Assembly: GCA_022774865.1 (NCBI GenBank)
Contig: JALFLH010000004.1
Location: forward strand, 1 to 50,779
DNA length: 50,779 nucleotides
Direction: 5' to 3'
DNA from: Clostridiales bacterium
GTDB taxonomy: Bacteria; Bacillota; Clostridia; Oscillospirales; Oscillospiraceae
Part shown: positions 42,301-50,645 of the stretch, in pieces
Layout of the letters: every line of letters starts with the position of its first letter
Position numbering within the stretch: position 1 is the first letter of the stretch
Position numbers and translations under genes: made by a program
The notes under the pieces: model-generated
Databases searched by the model: none
What the model was told of the DNA's origin: nothing
What the model saw: only the letters and a program-made list of their open reading frames with translations

Positions 42301-43482
42301 TTAACCTCCTTTTGCCTCCGCACGGGCTTTTTCCGCCTGTGCGCGATATAGATCCGCCTTCGATTCCTCCGTGATATCCTGCAGGCTGATGTCATCCCAA
42401 AGTATCTCCACCCGATTATCCAGCCCCTCCAGCGCCAGATACGTCCGGCAGATTTTCTGCACAGCCGGCTCCACTGTCCGCCGCAGCGCCCATAATTCGG
42501 AGGTCAGAATATCCGCCTGCTGGGTGCTCATCCGTTCGGTGGTGCTCCAGTTCAGGCCGAGCAGGAAGGGCGGCAGCCCGGTTTTCGCAATCAACTGCTC
42601 CAGAATCTGCCGCACGGGCACCTGGGAATCCAGAATCGGCGCTTCTCCACCGATAACCTTGATCTCCACATCCCCCACCGCCACGAAATCCCGCACGGTG
42701 CCGTTTTTGCTGTCCTCCATGGCCTTTACCCATTCCTGTGCCATCTGTCTGCCCCGCTCCTGTGCCATGACGGGGTCAAGCTCCTCTCCGCCCTTGCAGA
42801 TGACGCTGTAACGGACATTTCCCGCCCGCTCCCAGTTGGTGCCGATGGTCTGGTAGATTTTCATGAGAATATCCGCCAGGAATGGCATTCCCCGGAACAT
42901 ACTCACGCCGTATGGGTGGGCAGGTTCCGGATTCAGCGCGGTAAACAGCAAAAGCTGCTGGAAGGGCAGCGGCCGGAGCCGTCCCTGCTCGTCCGGCCCC
43001 CAGATCACAGTTTCCAGCGGGTTGTCCCCTTCCTCAATCCGCAATGCCGTCACATCGCCCCAGCACACCGCCCGGAGCCTTCCGCCGCTCACCACCAGTT
43101 CCCCCACCGCTCTGCCATACGTCAGCATACTGTCCAAATACCCCGCGAGGAAACTGTTGATTCCCACCTGTCCATGTCCGCAGGGCATCCGCTGCAGAAA
43201 ACCCTCCAGCCTTTCCTGCGCCGCCGCGTTTCTGCATTTCACCTGAAAACCGCCGGTCAGCCGCACCAGCTTTCCCACCGCCGCGTCCAGTACCGGAATG
43301 GCCTCCCGCAGCTCCTGATAGATCCGCTCCTCTCCGATACCCGCCGGCAGATATCCCCGCAGCGCGCCAAAGGGATGGGCGTTTCCGCTTCGAAGCTGGC
43401 AGACCGCCGCCATTCCGTTCTTGTCCTTTTTCCGCCATTTCAAGTTGATCAAACCTCCTGTTTTGCATTTTTCCGTCCTCAT
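42301..43482 (-). CDS. Phage portal protein
   Basis: This 393-residue protein forms the DNA entry ring of the capsid. It has the portal pattern: an N-terminal helix-rich part, PYGVSMFRGMPFLADILMK in the middle, QILEQLIAKTGLPPFLLGLN, then STQQADILTSELWALRRTVE near the end. ATG 43482 overlaps the terminase stop (ATGA). A longer frame to 43626 lies inside the terminase gene and is not used. The RBS lies within the end of the terminase gene. Confidence 0.83.
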   Translation of the reverse strand: MRTEKCKTGGLINLKWRKKDKNGMAAVCQLRSGNAHPFGALRGYLPAGIGEERIYQELREAIPVLDAAVGKLVRLTGGFQVKCRNAAAQERLEGFLQRMPCGHGQVGINSFLAGYLDSMLTYGRAVGELVVSGGRLRAVCWGDVTALRIEEGDNPLETVIWGPDEQGRLRPLPFQQLLLFTALNPEPAHPYGVSMFRGMPFLADILMKIYQTIGTNWERAGNVRYSVICKGGEELDPVMAQERGRQMAQEWVKAMEDSKNGTVRDFVAVGDVEIKVIGGEAPILDSQVPVRQILEQLIAKTGLPPFLLGLNWSTTERMSTQQADILTSELWALRRTVEPAVQKICRTYLALEGLDNRVEILWDDISLQDITEESKADLYRAQAEKARAEAKGG

Positions 43483-44744
43483 GCCGTTCCCCGCCGCGCC
43501 ACGCTGCAGGCCAGAAAACCCGGATTCTTCTTCCCAAGCACCGTTGCGACGAAGTATCGCATATCGTCCATTGCGTGGTCGTGCTCCTTGCGCACCCGGT
43601 CTTTTGCGCCGCTGTCCAGATCCCACACGTATTCATCCATCTCCCGGATGCAGTCGGTGCAGCCCTCGCAAATTACGATTCTGCCCGCCTTCAAAGCATC
43701 GCTGGTTAATCGAATTCCGGTCAGCACATCGTTGTCCGCCTTCCGTACCCTCCAGCCTTTTCGCCGCAGCACCTCGATGAAGCTGGCCGCGGATGGGTCC
43801 ACAATCACAGCCTCCGTCTTTCGGCCGCCCACCAGTTCCGCCAATGCCTGCGCGTATTCTTCGTCCGTCATCTGCCGTTGCCTTGCCCGGGAATCGAAAT
43901 AGAATTCCTTTACCCGGTACCATACCCCGCCCTGCAACCCCCACAGCCCCATGGAGGTTGGATTCACCGTCCCATAGTCACAGGACACATACCACTTCTG
44001 AAACGCTCCCTCCGGAACCGGCCGAACCATCTCCGGCCCGAAAAAATCATATATCCGTCCCTCCGCCTGCGCCCATTCGCCGAGAATATACCGCCGGTAG
44101 AAAACGCCACTGTAAAGTCTTTCATACCGCTGCCGGATCTGCGGTGACAACGACGGATTGTCCTCCATGGTAAAATGCAGACGCAGGCAGTTCCTCTTTT
44201 CCGCTTCCAGAATCCAGGTTTTGTAAAACCAGTGGGATGGCCCCGCCGGATTGCAGTTAAACCAAAGCCGGCTCCCAGCCACGGAGCAGCGTGCGCAGGC
44301 CTGCTCCACAAAGCTGCGCGGCATCAGCGCCACCTCGTCCATCAGAATCCCGGCAAAGGTAATCCCCTGAATCAGGCTGGCCGAGCTTTCATCCCGCCCG
44401 CCGAAAATGTAAAACTCATTTTCATGCCCTTTGAAGCGTACTGTCACCCGGTTTTCCGTCCGCCGCTCCTTCCAGTGCGCCCCCAGTCCCTCCAGGCGGG
44501 GCAAAATCTCCGACAGCACATTTCGCCGCAGTGACTGAATGGTCTTTCCGCACACGCCGAATTTCCGGTTGTGGAACCCAATCATTGCCCAGATGAAGAA
44601 CCCCAGCCCCATTGCCAGCGTTTTCCCCGATCTGACCGCCCCGTCGCACACGATAGCCTCATATCCGCTGTACGGATTTCCCGGCATCCACCAGTTCAAA
44701 ACCATCCGCTGCTTCGGGGAAAAGCCCGTGTAGTTCACGTACAC
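43479..44744 (-). CDS. Phage terminase large subunit (PBSX-type)
   Basis: This 421-residue packaging motor has the ATPase Walker A GAVRSGKT (residues about 35-42), Walker B GILMDEVALM, and a C-terminal nuclease with acidic residues in SCDYGTVNPT, IVDPSAASF and DHAMDDMRYF. These match the PBSX/SPP1-type large subunits. It overlaps the small-subunit gene by 10 bases. It looks intact, so packaging could in principle work. Confidence 0.9.
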   Translation of the reverse strand: MYVNYTGFSPKQRMVLNWWMPGNPYSGYEAIVCDGAVRSGKTLAMGLGFFIWAMIGFHNRKFGVCGKTIQSLRRNVLSEILPRLEGLGAHWKERRTENRVTVRFKGHENEFYIFGGRDESSASLIQGITFAGILMDEVALMPRSFVEQACARCSVAGSRLWFNCNPAGPSHWFYKTWILEAEKRNCLRLHFTMEDNPSLSPQIRQRYERLYSGVFYRRYILGEWAQAEGRIYDFFGPEMVRPVPEGAFQKWYVSCDYGTVNPTSMGLWGLQGGVWYRVKEFYFDSRARQRQMTDEEYAQALAELVGGRKTEAVIVDPSAASFIEVLRRKGWRVRKADNDVLTGIRLTSDALKAGRIVICEGCTDCIREMDEYVWDLDSGAKDRVRKEHDHAMDDMRYFVATVLGKKNPGFLACSVARRGTA

Positions 44745-45061
44745 GCGCCTCCGCCGCTCAGTGCCTGCAAAAACTCCTCCAGCTCCTCCGGTTTTTCACC
44801 GGTCACCGCCGCCAATTGCTCCAGCGCCTGCAGCCGGTCAATCAGCTTTACCTCCACCGTTCCCTTGTCGTTTCGTCTGACCTCGCTGAGCAGGCTCAAG
44901 TCCAGCCGCCCCACTTTCGGTTTTTCCTCCAGTGCCAGCCGCACACAGTCATTGGCCTTGCCGAAGGCCAGCTCCGCCAGACGCCGCGTGACATCCTCCT
45001 GGGTGATTTTGCCCGCCCGAATCCGTTTCTGTAGTTCCTTGTCTCCCGATATCCGGTTCAT
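44735..45061 (-). CDS. Phage terminase small subunit-like protein
   Basis: This 108-residue charged helical protein lies directly before the large subunit gene. It carries QKRIRAGKITQEDVTRRLAE and a C-terminal TGEKPEELEEFLQAL segment. ATG 45061 has the RBS GGGAGGAAAG. A longer frame to 45121 would translate the upstream terminator and is rejected. It would select DNA for packaging. Identity is by position and size. Confidence 0.68.
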   Translation of the reverse strand: MNRISGDKELQKRIRAGKITQEDVTRRLAELAFGKANDCVRLALEEKPKVGRLDLSLLSEVRRNDKGTVEVKLIDRLQALEQLAAVTGEKPEELEEFLQALSGGGACT

Positions 45062-45090
45062 AGCTTTCCTCCCTTTCACCCATGGGTTTA

Positions 45091-45127
45091 GAAACAAAAA
45101 AGGTTGCATCTTTCGATGCAACCTTTT
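45091..45127 (-). terminator. Strong terminator between the amidohydrolase gene and the phage block
   Basis: AAAAGGTTGCATC (45098-45110) pairs perfectly with GATGCAACCTTTT (45115-45127) around TTTC. On the minus strand it is followed by TTTTTTGTTTC. It lies 12 bases after the amidohydrolase stop and 37 bases before the phage block's first ATG. Confidence 0.9.
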
Positions 45128-45138
45128 CTTGTGCCGCG

Positions 45139-45987
45139 TTAAAACTTCTCCTGTAGTGCCATAGCGCCCGGTTTCAGGATTTCTTTCGCCTCATTCCCGA
45201 GGATTTCCTCCAGCAGTTCATATTCCGTAAGGCTCCCATGGGGCACTGCCCATGCCCCGGCATCCGTCCCCACAGCAAGCAGGCCACCCATATCCGAGAA
45301 TGCCTTCACATTCTCCCGGGCGCTTTCCAGAATCCGTTCCACCGCGTTTTCGTTGAAGCGTCCTTTTCCCCGTAGATTCCCAATGGTGGAAAGCGTGGGG
45401 CACCAGATTACATTGTGCTCCTTCATCGCGCACAGCGCCTCCCGATTCAGGTACGCCCCATGTTCCACAGAATCCACCCCAGCTTCGGCGGCCGCCATTA
45501 CGGTTTGGGTGCCGTTGGCATGCGCCATAACGGCAAAACCCGCATCATGGGCAATGTGAATTGCCTCCCGGATATCTTCCGGCCTCATACCATCCTCCGT
45601 GAGGACGCCGCAGGAATTGAAATCCATCAGCCCGGAGATCATGATCTTGATAAAATCCGCGCCTTCCTCCCGGTTTTCCCGAATCAGATTCCCGTAATCG
45701 CTCCAATTTTCGTATGTCTTACCAATAAAGCTTCCATAGTGTCCGGCCATGCACAGCGGAGAGAGGGGTGTCCGGTAGATGATTCCGTATTCCGGTGCCA
45801 GCTCCCGCGCTTTTTTCCCCACGCCCCATTTGTCCCCGCCGTCCCGCAGATAGGAAAAACCCTCGTCCCGGTATTTTGCCAGTGTGCGCCGAATCCAACC
45901 GGTATCCACGCCGCCGCGATGCCTGGAGATGGCCGCTTTCCAATCCACGCCGTCCAGTACCATATGGATATGTCCGTCATAGCGCAT
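45139..45987 (-). CDS. Amidohydrolase family protein
   Basis: This 282-residue metal-dependent hydrolase has the amidohydrolase pattern: DGHIHM (metal-binding His pair), a likely Lys in FIKIMISG, the His in VMAHANGTQ, VEHGAYL, and the final Asp in AVGTDAG. The substrate is unknown; imidazolone- or cyclic-amide-type compounds are usual for related enzymes. ATG 45987 is chosen because AAAGGAAG precedes it and the HxH motif must be near the start. It has its own promoter and terminator. Confidence 0.87.
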   Translation of the reverse strand: MRYDGHIHMVLDGVDWKAAISRHRGGVDTGWIRRTLAKYRDEGFSYLRDGGDKWGVGKKARELAPEYGIIYRTPLSPLCMAGHYGSFIGKTYENWSDYGNLIRENREEGADFIKIMISGLMDFNSCGVLTEDGMRPEDIREAIHIAHDAGFAVMAHANGTQTVMAAAEAGVDSVEHGAYLNREALCAMKEHNVIWCPTLSTIGNLRGKGRFNENAVERILESARENVKAFSDMGGLLAVGTDAGAWAVPHGSLTEYELLEEILGNEAKEILKPGAMALQEKF

Positions 45988-46009
45988 ATGACCACTTCCT
46001 TTCCCGCTT

Positions 46010-46038
46010 ACTATATCAGATTCTCTCCCATCCTGCAA
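46010..46038 (-). promoter_or_regulatory. Promoter of the amidohydrolase gene
   Basis: On the minus strand, TTGCAG (46033-46038) and TATAGT (46010-46015) are 17 bases apart, about 23 bases from the start codon. Confidence 0.6.
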
Positions 46039-46183
46039 GAATCCATCAGCTCCCTTCGCGCCAGAACGCTTTTCTTTTCTCTGAGTGTGCCTTCCTGTTT
46101 TGTTTGTTTTGACAAAGCGGCGCCCCCTTTTTTTCAGCAAAATAGTCAGAACGGAAGTATTTGTAAACTTTTATTTTCTTCCC

Positions 46184-46212
46184 TTGCATCCCGCGGCAGT
46201 CTGTGCTAGTAT
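46184..46212 (+). promoter_or_regulatory. Promoter of the MarR-ABC exporter operon
   Basis: TTGCAT (46184-46189) and TAGTAT (46207-46212) are 17 bases apart. A perfect inverted repeat starts 3 bases after the -10. Confidence 0.7.
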
Positions 46213-46215
46213 CTT

Positions 46216-46231
46216 ATGTAGCTTGCTACAT
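46216..46231. promoter_or_regulatory. Likely MarR operator
   Basis: ATGTAGC (46216-46222) and GCTACAT (46225-46231) form a 7-2-7 perfect inverted repeat over the expected transcription start. MarR proteins bind such sites to repress their own operon. Confidence 0.75.
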
Positions 46232-46245
46232 TTTTTGTTCAAGGG

Positions 46246-46716
46246 GTGATTTTTCTGCCGTCACATTATGGTCATCTGATTCGGATTCTGCACAGTCAGA
46301 CCGATCAAACAATTACCAACGCGCTGGCCGCCATGGAACTGACCAGCTCGCAGGGGCACATCATGGGTTATCTGGCTCACTGCGTCCAGGCGCCCTGTTC
46401 CCGGGACATTGAGGAGGCGTTTCATCTGAGTCATCCCACCGTTTCGGGTCTGCTTTCCCGTCTGGAGAAAAAGGGCTTCATTGAATTCCGCCCGGACAAG
46501 ACCGACCGGCGGTGCAAGCGGATTTACATCCTTCCGAAGGGTGCCGCCTGCAATGAAACCATGCGCAAAACCATCGATGACAGTGAAGCACGGATCGTCG
46601 CCGGTTTTTCCCCGGAGGAAAAAACGCAGTTTATTCTGTTTCTGAACCGCGCAATCCGGAATCTGGAAACGTGCCCCGGAAAGCACCAGCAAAAGGAGGA
46701 AAAAGCGAATGATTAA
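46246..46716 (+). CDS. MarR-family transcriptional regulator
   Basis: This regulator of about 155 residues has a winged helix-turn-helix: SRDIEEAFHLSHPTVSGLLS as the recognition part and GFIEFRPDKTDRRCKRIYIL as the wing. Other helices serve dimerisation. The start is uncertain. GTG 46246 is at the edge of the AAGGGG RBS, and a CTG at 46255 would be better spaced. It overlaps the first ABC exporter gene by 8 bases and has an inverted-repeat operator just upstream. It is therefore probably an autorepressor of the exporter operon, relieved by a drug-like ligand. Confidence 0.88.
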   Translation: MIFLPSHYGHLIRILHSQTDQTITNALAAMELTSSQGHIMGYLAHCVQAPCSRDIEEAFHLSHPTVSGLLSRLEKKGFIEFRPDKTDRRCKRIYILPKGAACNETMRKTIDDSEARIVAGFSPEEKTQFILFLNRAIRNLETCPGKHQQKEEKAND

Positions 46717-48454
46717 ACAATTGGCCCGGTGCATCCGAGAATATCTTCCCGCCACGCTGCTAAGCCCGCTGTGCATGATCGGCGAGGTCTACATGGAGGT
46801 TCAGATTCCCCTGGTACTGTCCAGAATTGTGGATTTGGGCGTACAGGTGGGGAATATGAGCGCCGTGTGGAAATACGGCTTTCAACTGATGCTCTACGCC
46901 CTGATCAGCCTGATATTCGGCGTGGCATCCGCATTTCTGGCATCCTATGCCGCCACCGGTTTTTCCCGGAATCTGCGCCATGATATGTATTATAAAGTGC
47001 AGACCTTTGACTTCTCCAATATTGACAAATTCTCCACCTCCAGCATTGTCACCCGTCTGACCTCGGACGTGGCCAATATCCAGATGTCCTTCCAGATGAT
47101 GATCCGCATGGCCATCCGCTGCCCCATGATGCTGATTCTGGCAACGGTCAACGCATTCTCCATCAGTCCGAAACTCTGCGTGGTCTACTGCGTGATACTG
47201 CCTCTGCTGGGTCTGGGTCTGTATCTGATCATGAAGAGCGTGCTCCCCATCTTCGACCGGGTATTCAAGACCTACGACAAGCTGAACAACGTGGTGCAGG
47301 AGAATATCCACGGCATCCGGGTGGTCAAGTCCTTCGTTCGGGAGGATCGGGAAACGGAGAAATTCTCCACCGTCTCCGGTGAAATCTACAAGGACTTCTG
47401 CAAAGCTGAGCGCACCATGGCCTTCGGCAATCCCCTGATGCAGTTGGTGGTATACATCTGCATCATCACCATCTCCTATCTGGGCGCCACCATGATCGTC
47501 CAGTCCGGCAACAACGAGGCCATGGGTCTGACCACCGGCCAGCTCACCTCCATGTTTACCTATACCAGTCAGATTTTGAATTCTCTGATGATGCTCTCCA
47601 TGGTCTTTGTCATGCTGACCATGTCCCGCGCCCCCATGCGCCGCACCACGGAGATTCTGGCCGAGGAGCCCGCCCTGCATAATCCCTCCAATCCTGTGAC
47701 CGAAGTAAAGGACGGCTCCATCGACTTTGACAGCGTCACCTTCCGCTACTCCGCCGCCGCAGACCGGGATTCTCTGGAATCCATCAATCTGCACATCAAG
47801 CCCGGCCAGACCGTGGGTATTCTGGGCGGCACCGGCTCCGGCAAATCCACGCTGGTTCAGCTGATTCCCAGGCTGTATGATGCCACGGAAGGCTCCATCC
47901 GGGTGGGCGGCGTGGATGTGCGGGATTATGACGTCACCGCCCTGCGGGACAGCGTTTCCATGGTGCTTCAGAAAAACGTCCTGTTTTCCGGCACCATCAA
48001 GGACAATCTGCGCTGGGGCAATCCCAATGCCTCAGACGAGGAAATGGTTCATGCCTGTCGTCTGGCCTGTGCCGATGACTTTATTCAGAGCTTCCCCGAC
48101 AAGTACGACACTCACATTGAGCAGGGCGGCACGAATGTCTCCGGCGGGCAGAAGCAGCGGCTGTGCATTGCCCGGGCGCTGCTGAAAAAACCCAAAATTC
48201 TGATTCTGGACGACTCCACCTCCGCCGTGGACACCCATACCGACGCCATGATCCGCAAGGCCTTTGCTGAAGAGATACCCGATACCACCAAGCTGATCAT
48301 CGCCCAGCGTGTGGCATCCGTCGAAAACGCGGATCTGATTCTGGTTATGGACGGCGGCCGGATTGTCGCTCAGGGAACCCATGATGAACTGTTGAAAAAC
48401 TCTCCGATTTATCAGGAGGTCTACCGTTCCCAGACGAAAGGAGGAAGAGCGTAA
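46709..48454 (+). CDS. ABC exporter half-transporter with degenerate ATP site
   Basis: This 581-residue protein has six membrane helices (residues 1-310) and an ATPase domain with Walker A GGTGSGKST, signature VSGGQKQRL, and Walker B ILILDDSTSAVD. The catalytic Glu is replaced by Asp and the switch His by Gln (IIAQRVASV). In heterodimeric exporters one half typically carries a non-canonical site like this. It shares a TAATG junction with the second half-transporter, which keeps the standard residues, so the two should form one multidrug- or lipid-type exporter. Confidence 0.92.
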   Translation: MIKQLARCIREYLPATLLSPLCMIGEVYMEVQIPLVLSRIVDLGVQVGNMSAVWKYGFQLMLYALISLIFGVASAFLASYAATGFSRNLRHDMYYKVQTFDFSNIDKFSTSSIVTRLTSDVANIQMSFQMMIRMAIRCPMMLILATVNAFSISPKLCVVYCVILPLLGLGLYLIMKSVLPIFDRVFKTYDKLNNVVQENIHGIRVVKSFVREDRETEKFSTVSGEIYKDFCKAERTMAFGNPLMQLVVYICIITISYLGATMIVQSGNNEAMGLTTGQLTSMFTYTSQILNSLMMLSMVFVMLTMSRAPMRRTTEILAEEPALHNPSNPVTEVKDGSIDFDSVTFRYSAAADRDSLESINLHIKPGQTVGILGGTGSGKSTLVQLIPRLYDATEGSIRVGGVDVRDYDVTALRDSVSMVLQKNVLFSGTIKDNLRWGNPNASDEEMVHACRLACADDFIQSFPDKYDTHIEQGGTNVSGGQKQRLCIARALLKKPKILILDDSTSAVDTHTDAMIRKAFAEEIPDTTKLIIAQRVASVENADLILVMDGGRIVAQGTHDELLKNSPIYQEVYRSQTKGGRA

Positions 48455-50343
48455 TGCCCCCTGTCAGAATGCGCGGTGACGGCCGCAAGGCAAAAAATCC
48501 GAAAAAAACCATTTCCCGGCTGTTGTCCTACCTGAAGCAGTATAAAAAGACCATGATCGTGGTGGTGGTCTGCATCTTCCTCAGCGCCATTGCGCAGGCG
48601 GTCAGCTCCTCCTCTCTCGGCACGCTGGTAGATAACTACATCCAGCCCATGCTTGCTGGCGAGCAGGTCAATCTCATCGGCTTTCTGTGTCTGCTGGCCG
48701 GCATTTACCTGGTCGGCATGGTCGCGTCCTTCCTGTATAACTATCTGATGGTTCGGGTTGGTCAGGGCACGCAGAAAACCATCCGCGACCAGATGTTCAC
48801 CCATATGCAGACGCTCCCCATCCGCTATTTTGACACCCATCCGGCCGGCGATATTATGAGCCGCTATACCAGCGACATCGATACCCTGCGTCAGATGATC
48901 TCCCAGTCTATCCCCCAGTGTATTTCCTCGGTTGCCACGCTGGTGGTTGTATTCATCGCCATGCTGGTCACCTCCCCCATTCTCACCGCTGTCCTGCTTC
49001 TGACCGTGTCAGCCATTATCTTTGTCACCAAGGTCATCACCGGCAAATCCGCCGTTTTTTTCATCGGCCAGCAGCGCTCTCTGGGCGCGGTCAACGGCTA
49101 TGTGGAAGAAATGATCAACGGTCAGCGTGTTGTGAAGGTATTCTGCCACGAACGTACCTGTGAGCAGGAGTTTGATGAAATCAACGAAAAGCTCCGCCGG
49201 AATGCATTTCGTGCCGGAGCCTACTCCAACGTCATGGGGCCCGTAAACAACAATCTGGGGTATCTGCAGTATGCCATTCTGGCCATTGTGGGCGGCTATC
49301 TGGCCATTGCCTCCGGCGGCAGCCTGCTGACACTGGGCAAGCTGATATCCTTTCTGACGCTCTCCCGCTCTTTCAATATGCCCATCTCCCAGGTTTCCAA
49401 CCAGATCAACTCCATCGTTATGGCGCTGGCCGGTGCGGAGCGGATTTTCAACCTGATGGATGAGGCTTCCGAGGAGGATCACGGCTATGTCACGCTGGTC
49501 AATGCCAAAGAGGATGAAAATGGCAATCTGGTGGAGTGCCCCGAACGCACCGGCCGCTGGGCGTGGAAGCATCCCCATCAGGCTGACGGCACCGTCACCT
49601 ACACGGAGCTGAAAGGCGACATCACCATGCACGATGTGGACTTCGGTTATGTGCCCGAAAAGACCGTGCTGCACGACGTAACCCTGTACGCCAATCCCGG
49701 GCAGAAAATCGCCTTCGTCGGCGCCACCGGTGCCGGCAAAACCACCATCACCAACCTGATTAACCGGTTCTACGATATTGACGACGGTAAGGTTCGCTAC
49801 GACGGCATCAACATCAACAAAATCCGCAAACCGGATCTGCGCCGCAGTCTTGGCATCGTTCTGCAGGATACCAATCTGTTCACCGGAACCGTGATGGACA
49901 ATATCCGCTATGGCAAACTGGATGCCACCGACGAGGAATGCATCCACGCCGCCAAGCTGGCCAATGCCCACGATTTCATCACCCGGCTTCCCCACGGCTA
50001 CCAGACTGTCCTCACAGGCAACGGAGCCAGCCTGTCACAGGGGCAGCGTCAGCTCATTGCCATTGCCCGTGCCGCGGTGGCAGATCCGCCGGTCATGATT
50101 CTGGACGAAGCCACCTCCTCCATCGACACCCGCACCGAGGCATTGGTACAGAAGGGGATGGACGCGCTGATGCAGGGCAGAACCACATTTGTCATTGCCC
50201 ATCGGCTCAGCACCGTCATGAATTCCGACTGCATCATGGTTCTCGACCACGGCCGCATCATTGAGCGCGGTACCCACGAGGATCTGATCGCCCAGAAGGG
50301 CACCTACTATCAGCTCTATACCGGCGCTTTCGAATTGGAATAA
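48454..50343 (+). CDS. ABC exporter half-transporter, catalytic partner
   Basis: This 629-residue protein has a six-helix membrane domain and an ATPase domain with Walker A GATGAGKTT, signature LSQGQRQ, Walker B VMILDEATSSID (Glu kept) and switch His in VIAHRLSTV. An insert of about 50 residues (around residues 345-395, NAKEDENGNLVECPERTGRW) lies between the two domains, as seen in one half of many Firmicutes exporters. It pairs with the preceding protein. A terminator follows the gene. Confidence 0.93.
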   Translation: MPPVRMRGDGRKAKNPKKTISRLLSYLKQYKKTMIVVVVCIFLSAIAQAVSSSSLGTLVDNYIQPMLAGEQVNLIGFLCLLAGIYLVGMVASFLYNYLMVRVGQGTQKTIRDQMFTHMQTLPIRYFDTHPAGDIMSRYTSDIDTLRQMISQSIPQCISSVATLVVVFIAMLVTSPILTAVLLLTVSAIIFVTKVITGKSAVFFIGQQRSLGAVNGYVEEMINGQRVVKVFCHERTCEQEFDEINEKLRRNAFRAGAYSNVMGPVNNNLGYLQYAILAIVGGYLAIASGGSLLTLGKLISFLTLSRSFNMPISQVSNQINSIVMALAGAERIFNLMDEASEEDHGYVTLVNAKEDENGNLVECPERTGRWAWKHPHQADGTVTYTELKGDITMHDVDFGYVPEKTVLHDVTLYANPGQKIAFVGATGAGKTTITNLINRFYDIDDGKVRYDGININKIRKPDLRRSLGIVLQDTNLFTGTVMDNIRYGKLDATDEECIHAAKLANAHDFITRLPHGYQTVLTGNGASLSQGQRQLIAIARAAVADPPVMILDEATSSIDTRTEALVQKGMDALMQGRTTFVIAHRLSTVMNSDCIMVLDHGRIIERGTHEDLIAQKGTYYQLYTGAFELE

Positions 50344-50349
50344 AACCGC

Positions 50350-50384
50350 AAAACCGGGAGGCAGTTTGTATGCCCCCGGTTTTT
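50350..50384 (+). terminator. Terminator of the MarR-ABC exporter operon
   Basis: AAAACCGGG (50350-50358) pairs with CCCGGTTTT (50375-50383), with an inner GGCA/TGCC pairing, followed by T residues. It begins 7 bases after the last stop. Confidence 0.85.
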
Positions 50385-50471
50385 CATATTTTCTTTCCAA
50401 TTCTGGCATAGCCCGTTCATATTATCCCGGTATACCAGAAGTATCCAATATACCACACAGGAGGCATTTCT

Positions 50472-50645
50472 ATGAAGCGAATCATCCCTCTGTTTCTGGC
50501 CGTTCTTCTGCTGGCAGGCTGCGGCGGGACGCCCGCAGCGCAGCCCACTCAGACAGTCCCCGTGTCTACCCCTTCTGAGACGTACGCTCCACTGATTTCA
50601 CCTGACGCTGGCGAGGTTCCCTTCACCTCCCGCTTTTCATCCTAA
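50472..50645 (+). CDS. Very small lipoprotein, function unknown
   Basis: This 57-residue frame has a strong RBS (AGGAGG, 8 bases upstream) and a clear lipoprotein signal peptide (LLLAGC, Cys 17) followed by a Pro/Thr/Ser-rich stretch of about 40 residues with no domain. Such a protein would sit on the outer face of the membrane. It may be a real peptide or the truncated front of a longer lipoprotein gene, because the same frame stays open after the stop up to the window end. I do not recognise a family. Confidence 0.6.
   Translation: MKRIIPLFLAVLLLAGCGGTPAAQPTQTVPVSTPSETYAPLISPDAGEVPFTSRFSS

Noticed and set aside
43483..43626. Longer start for the portal gene
   Set aside because: The added residues lie wholly inside the terminase gene in another frame and are low-complexity. 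The ATG at 43482 overlaps the terminase stop as expected.
38962..45061. Complete prophage
   Set aside because: Only head and packaging genes are present. No integrase, repressor, replication, tail or lysis gene was found within the block or its flanks.
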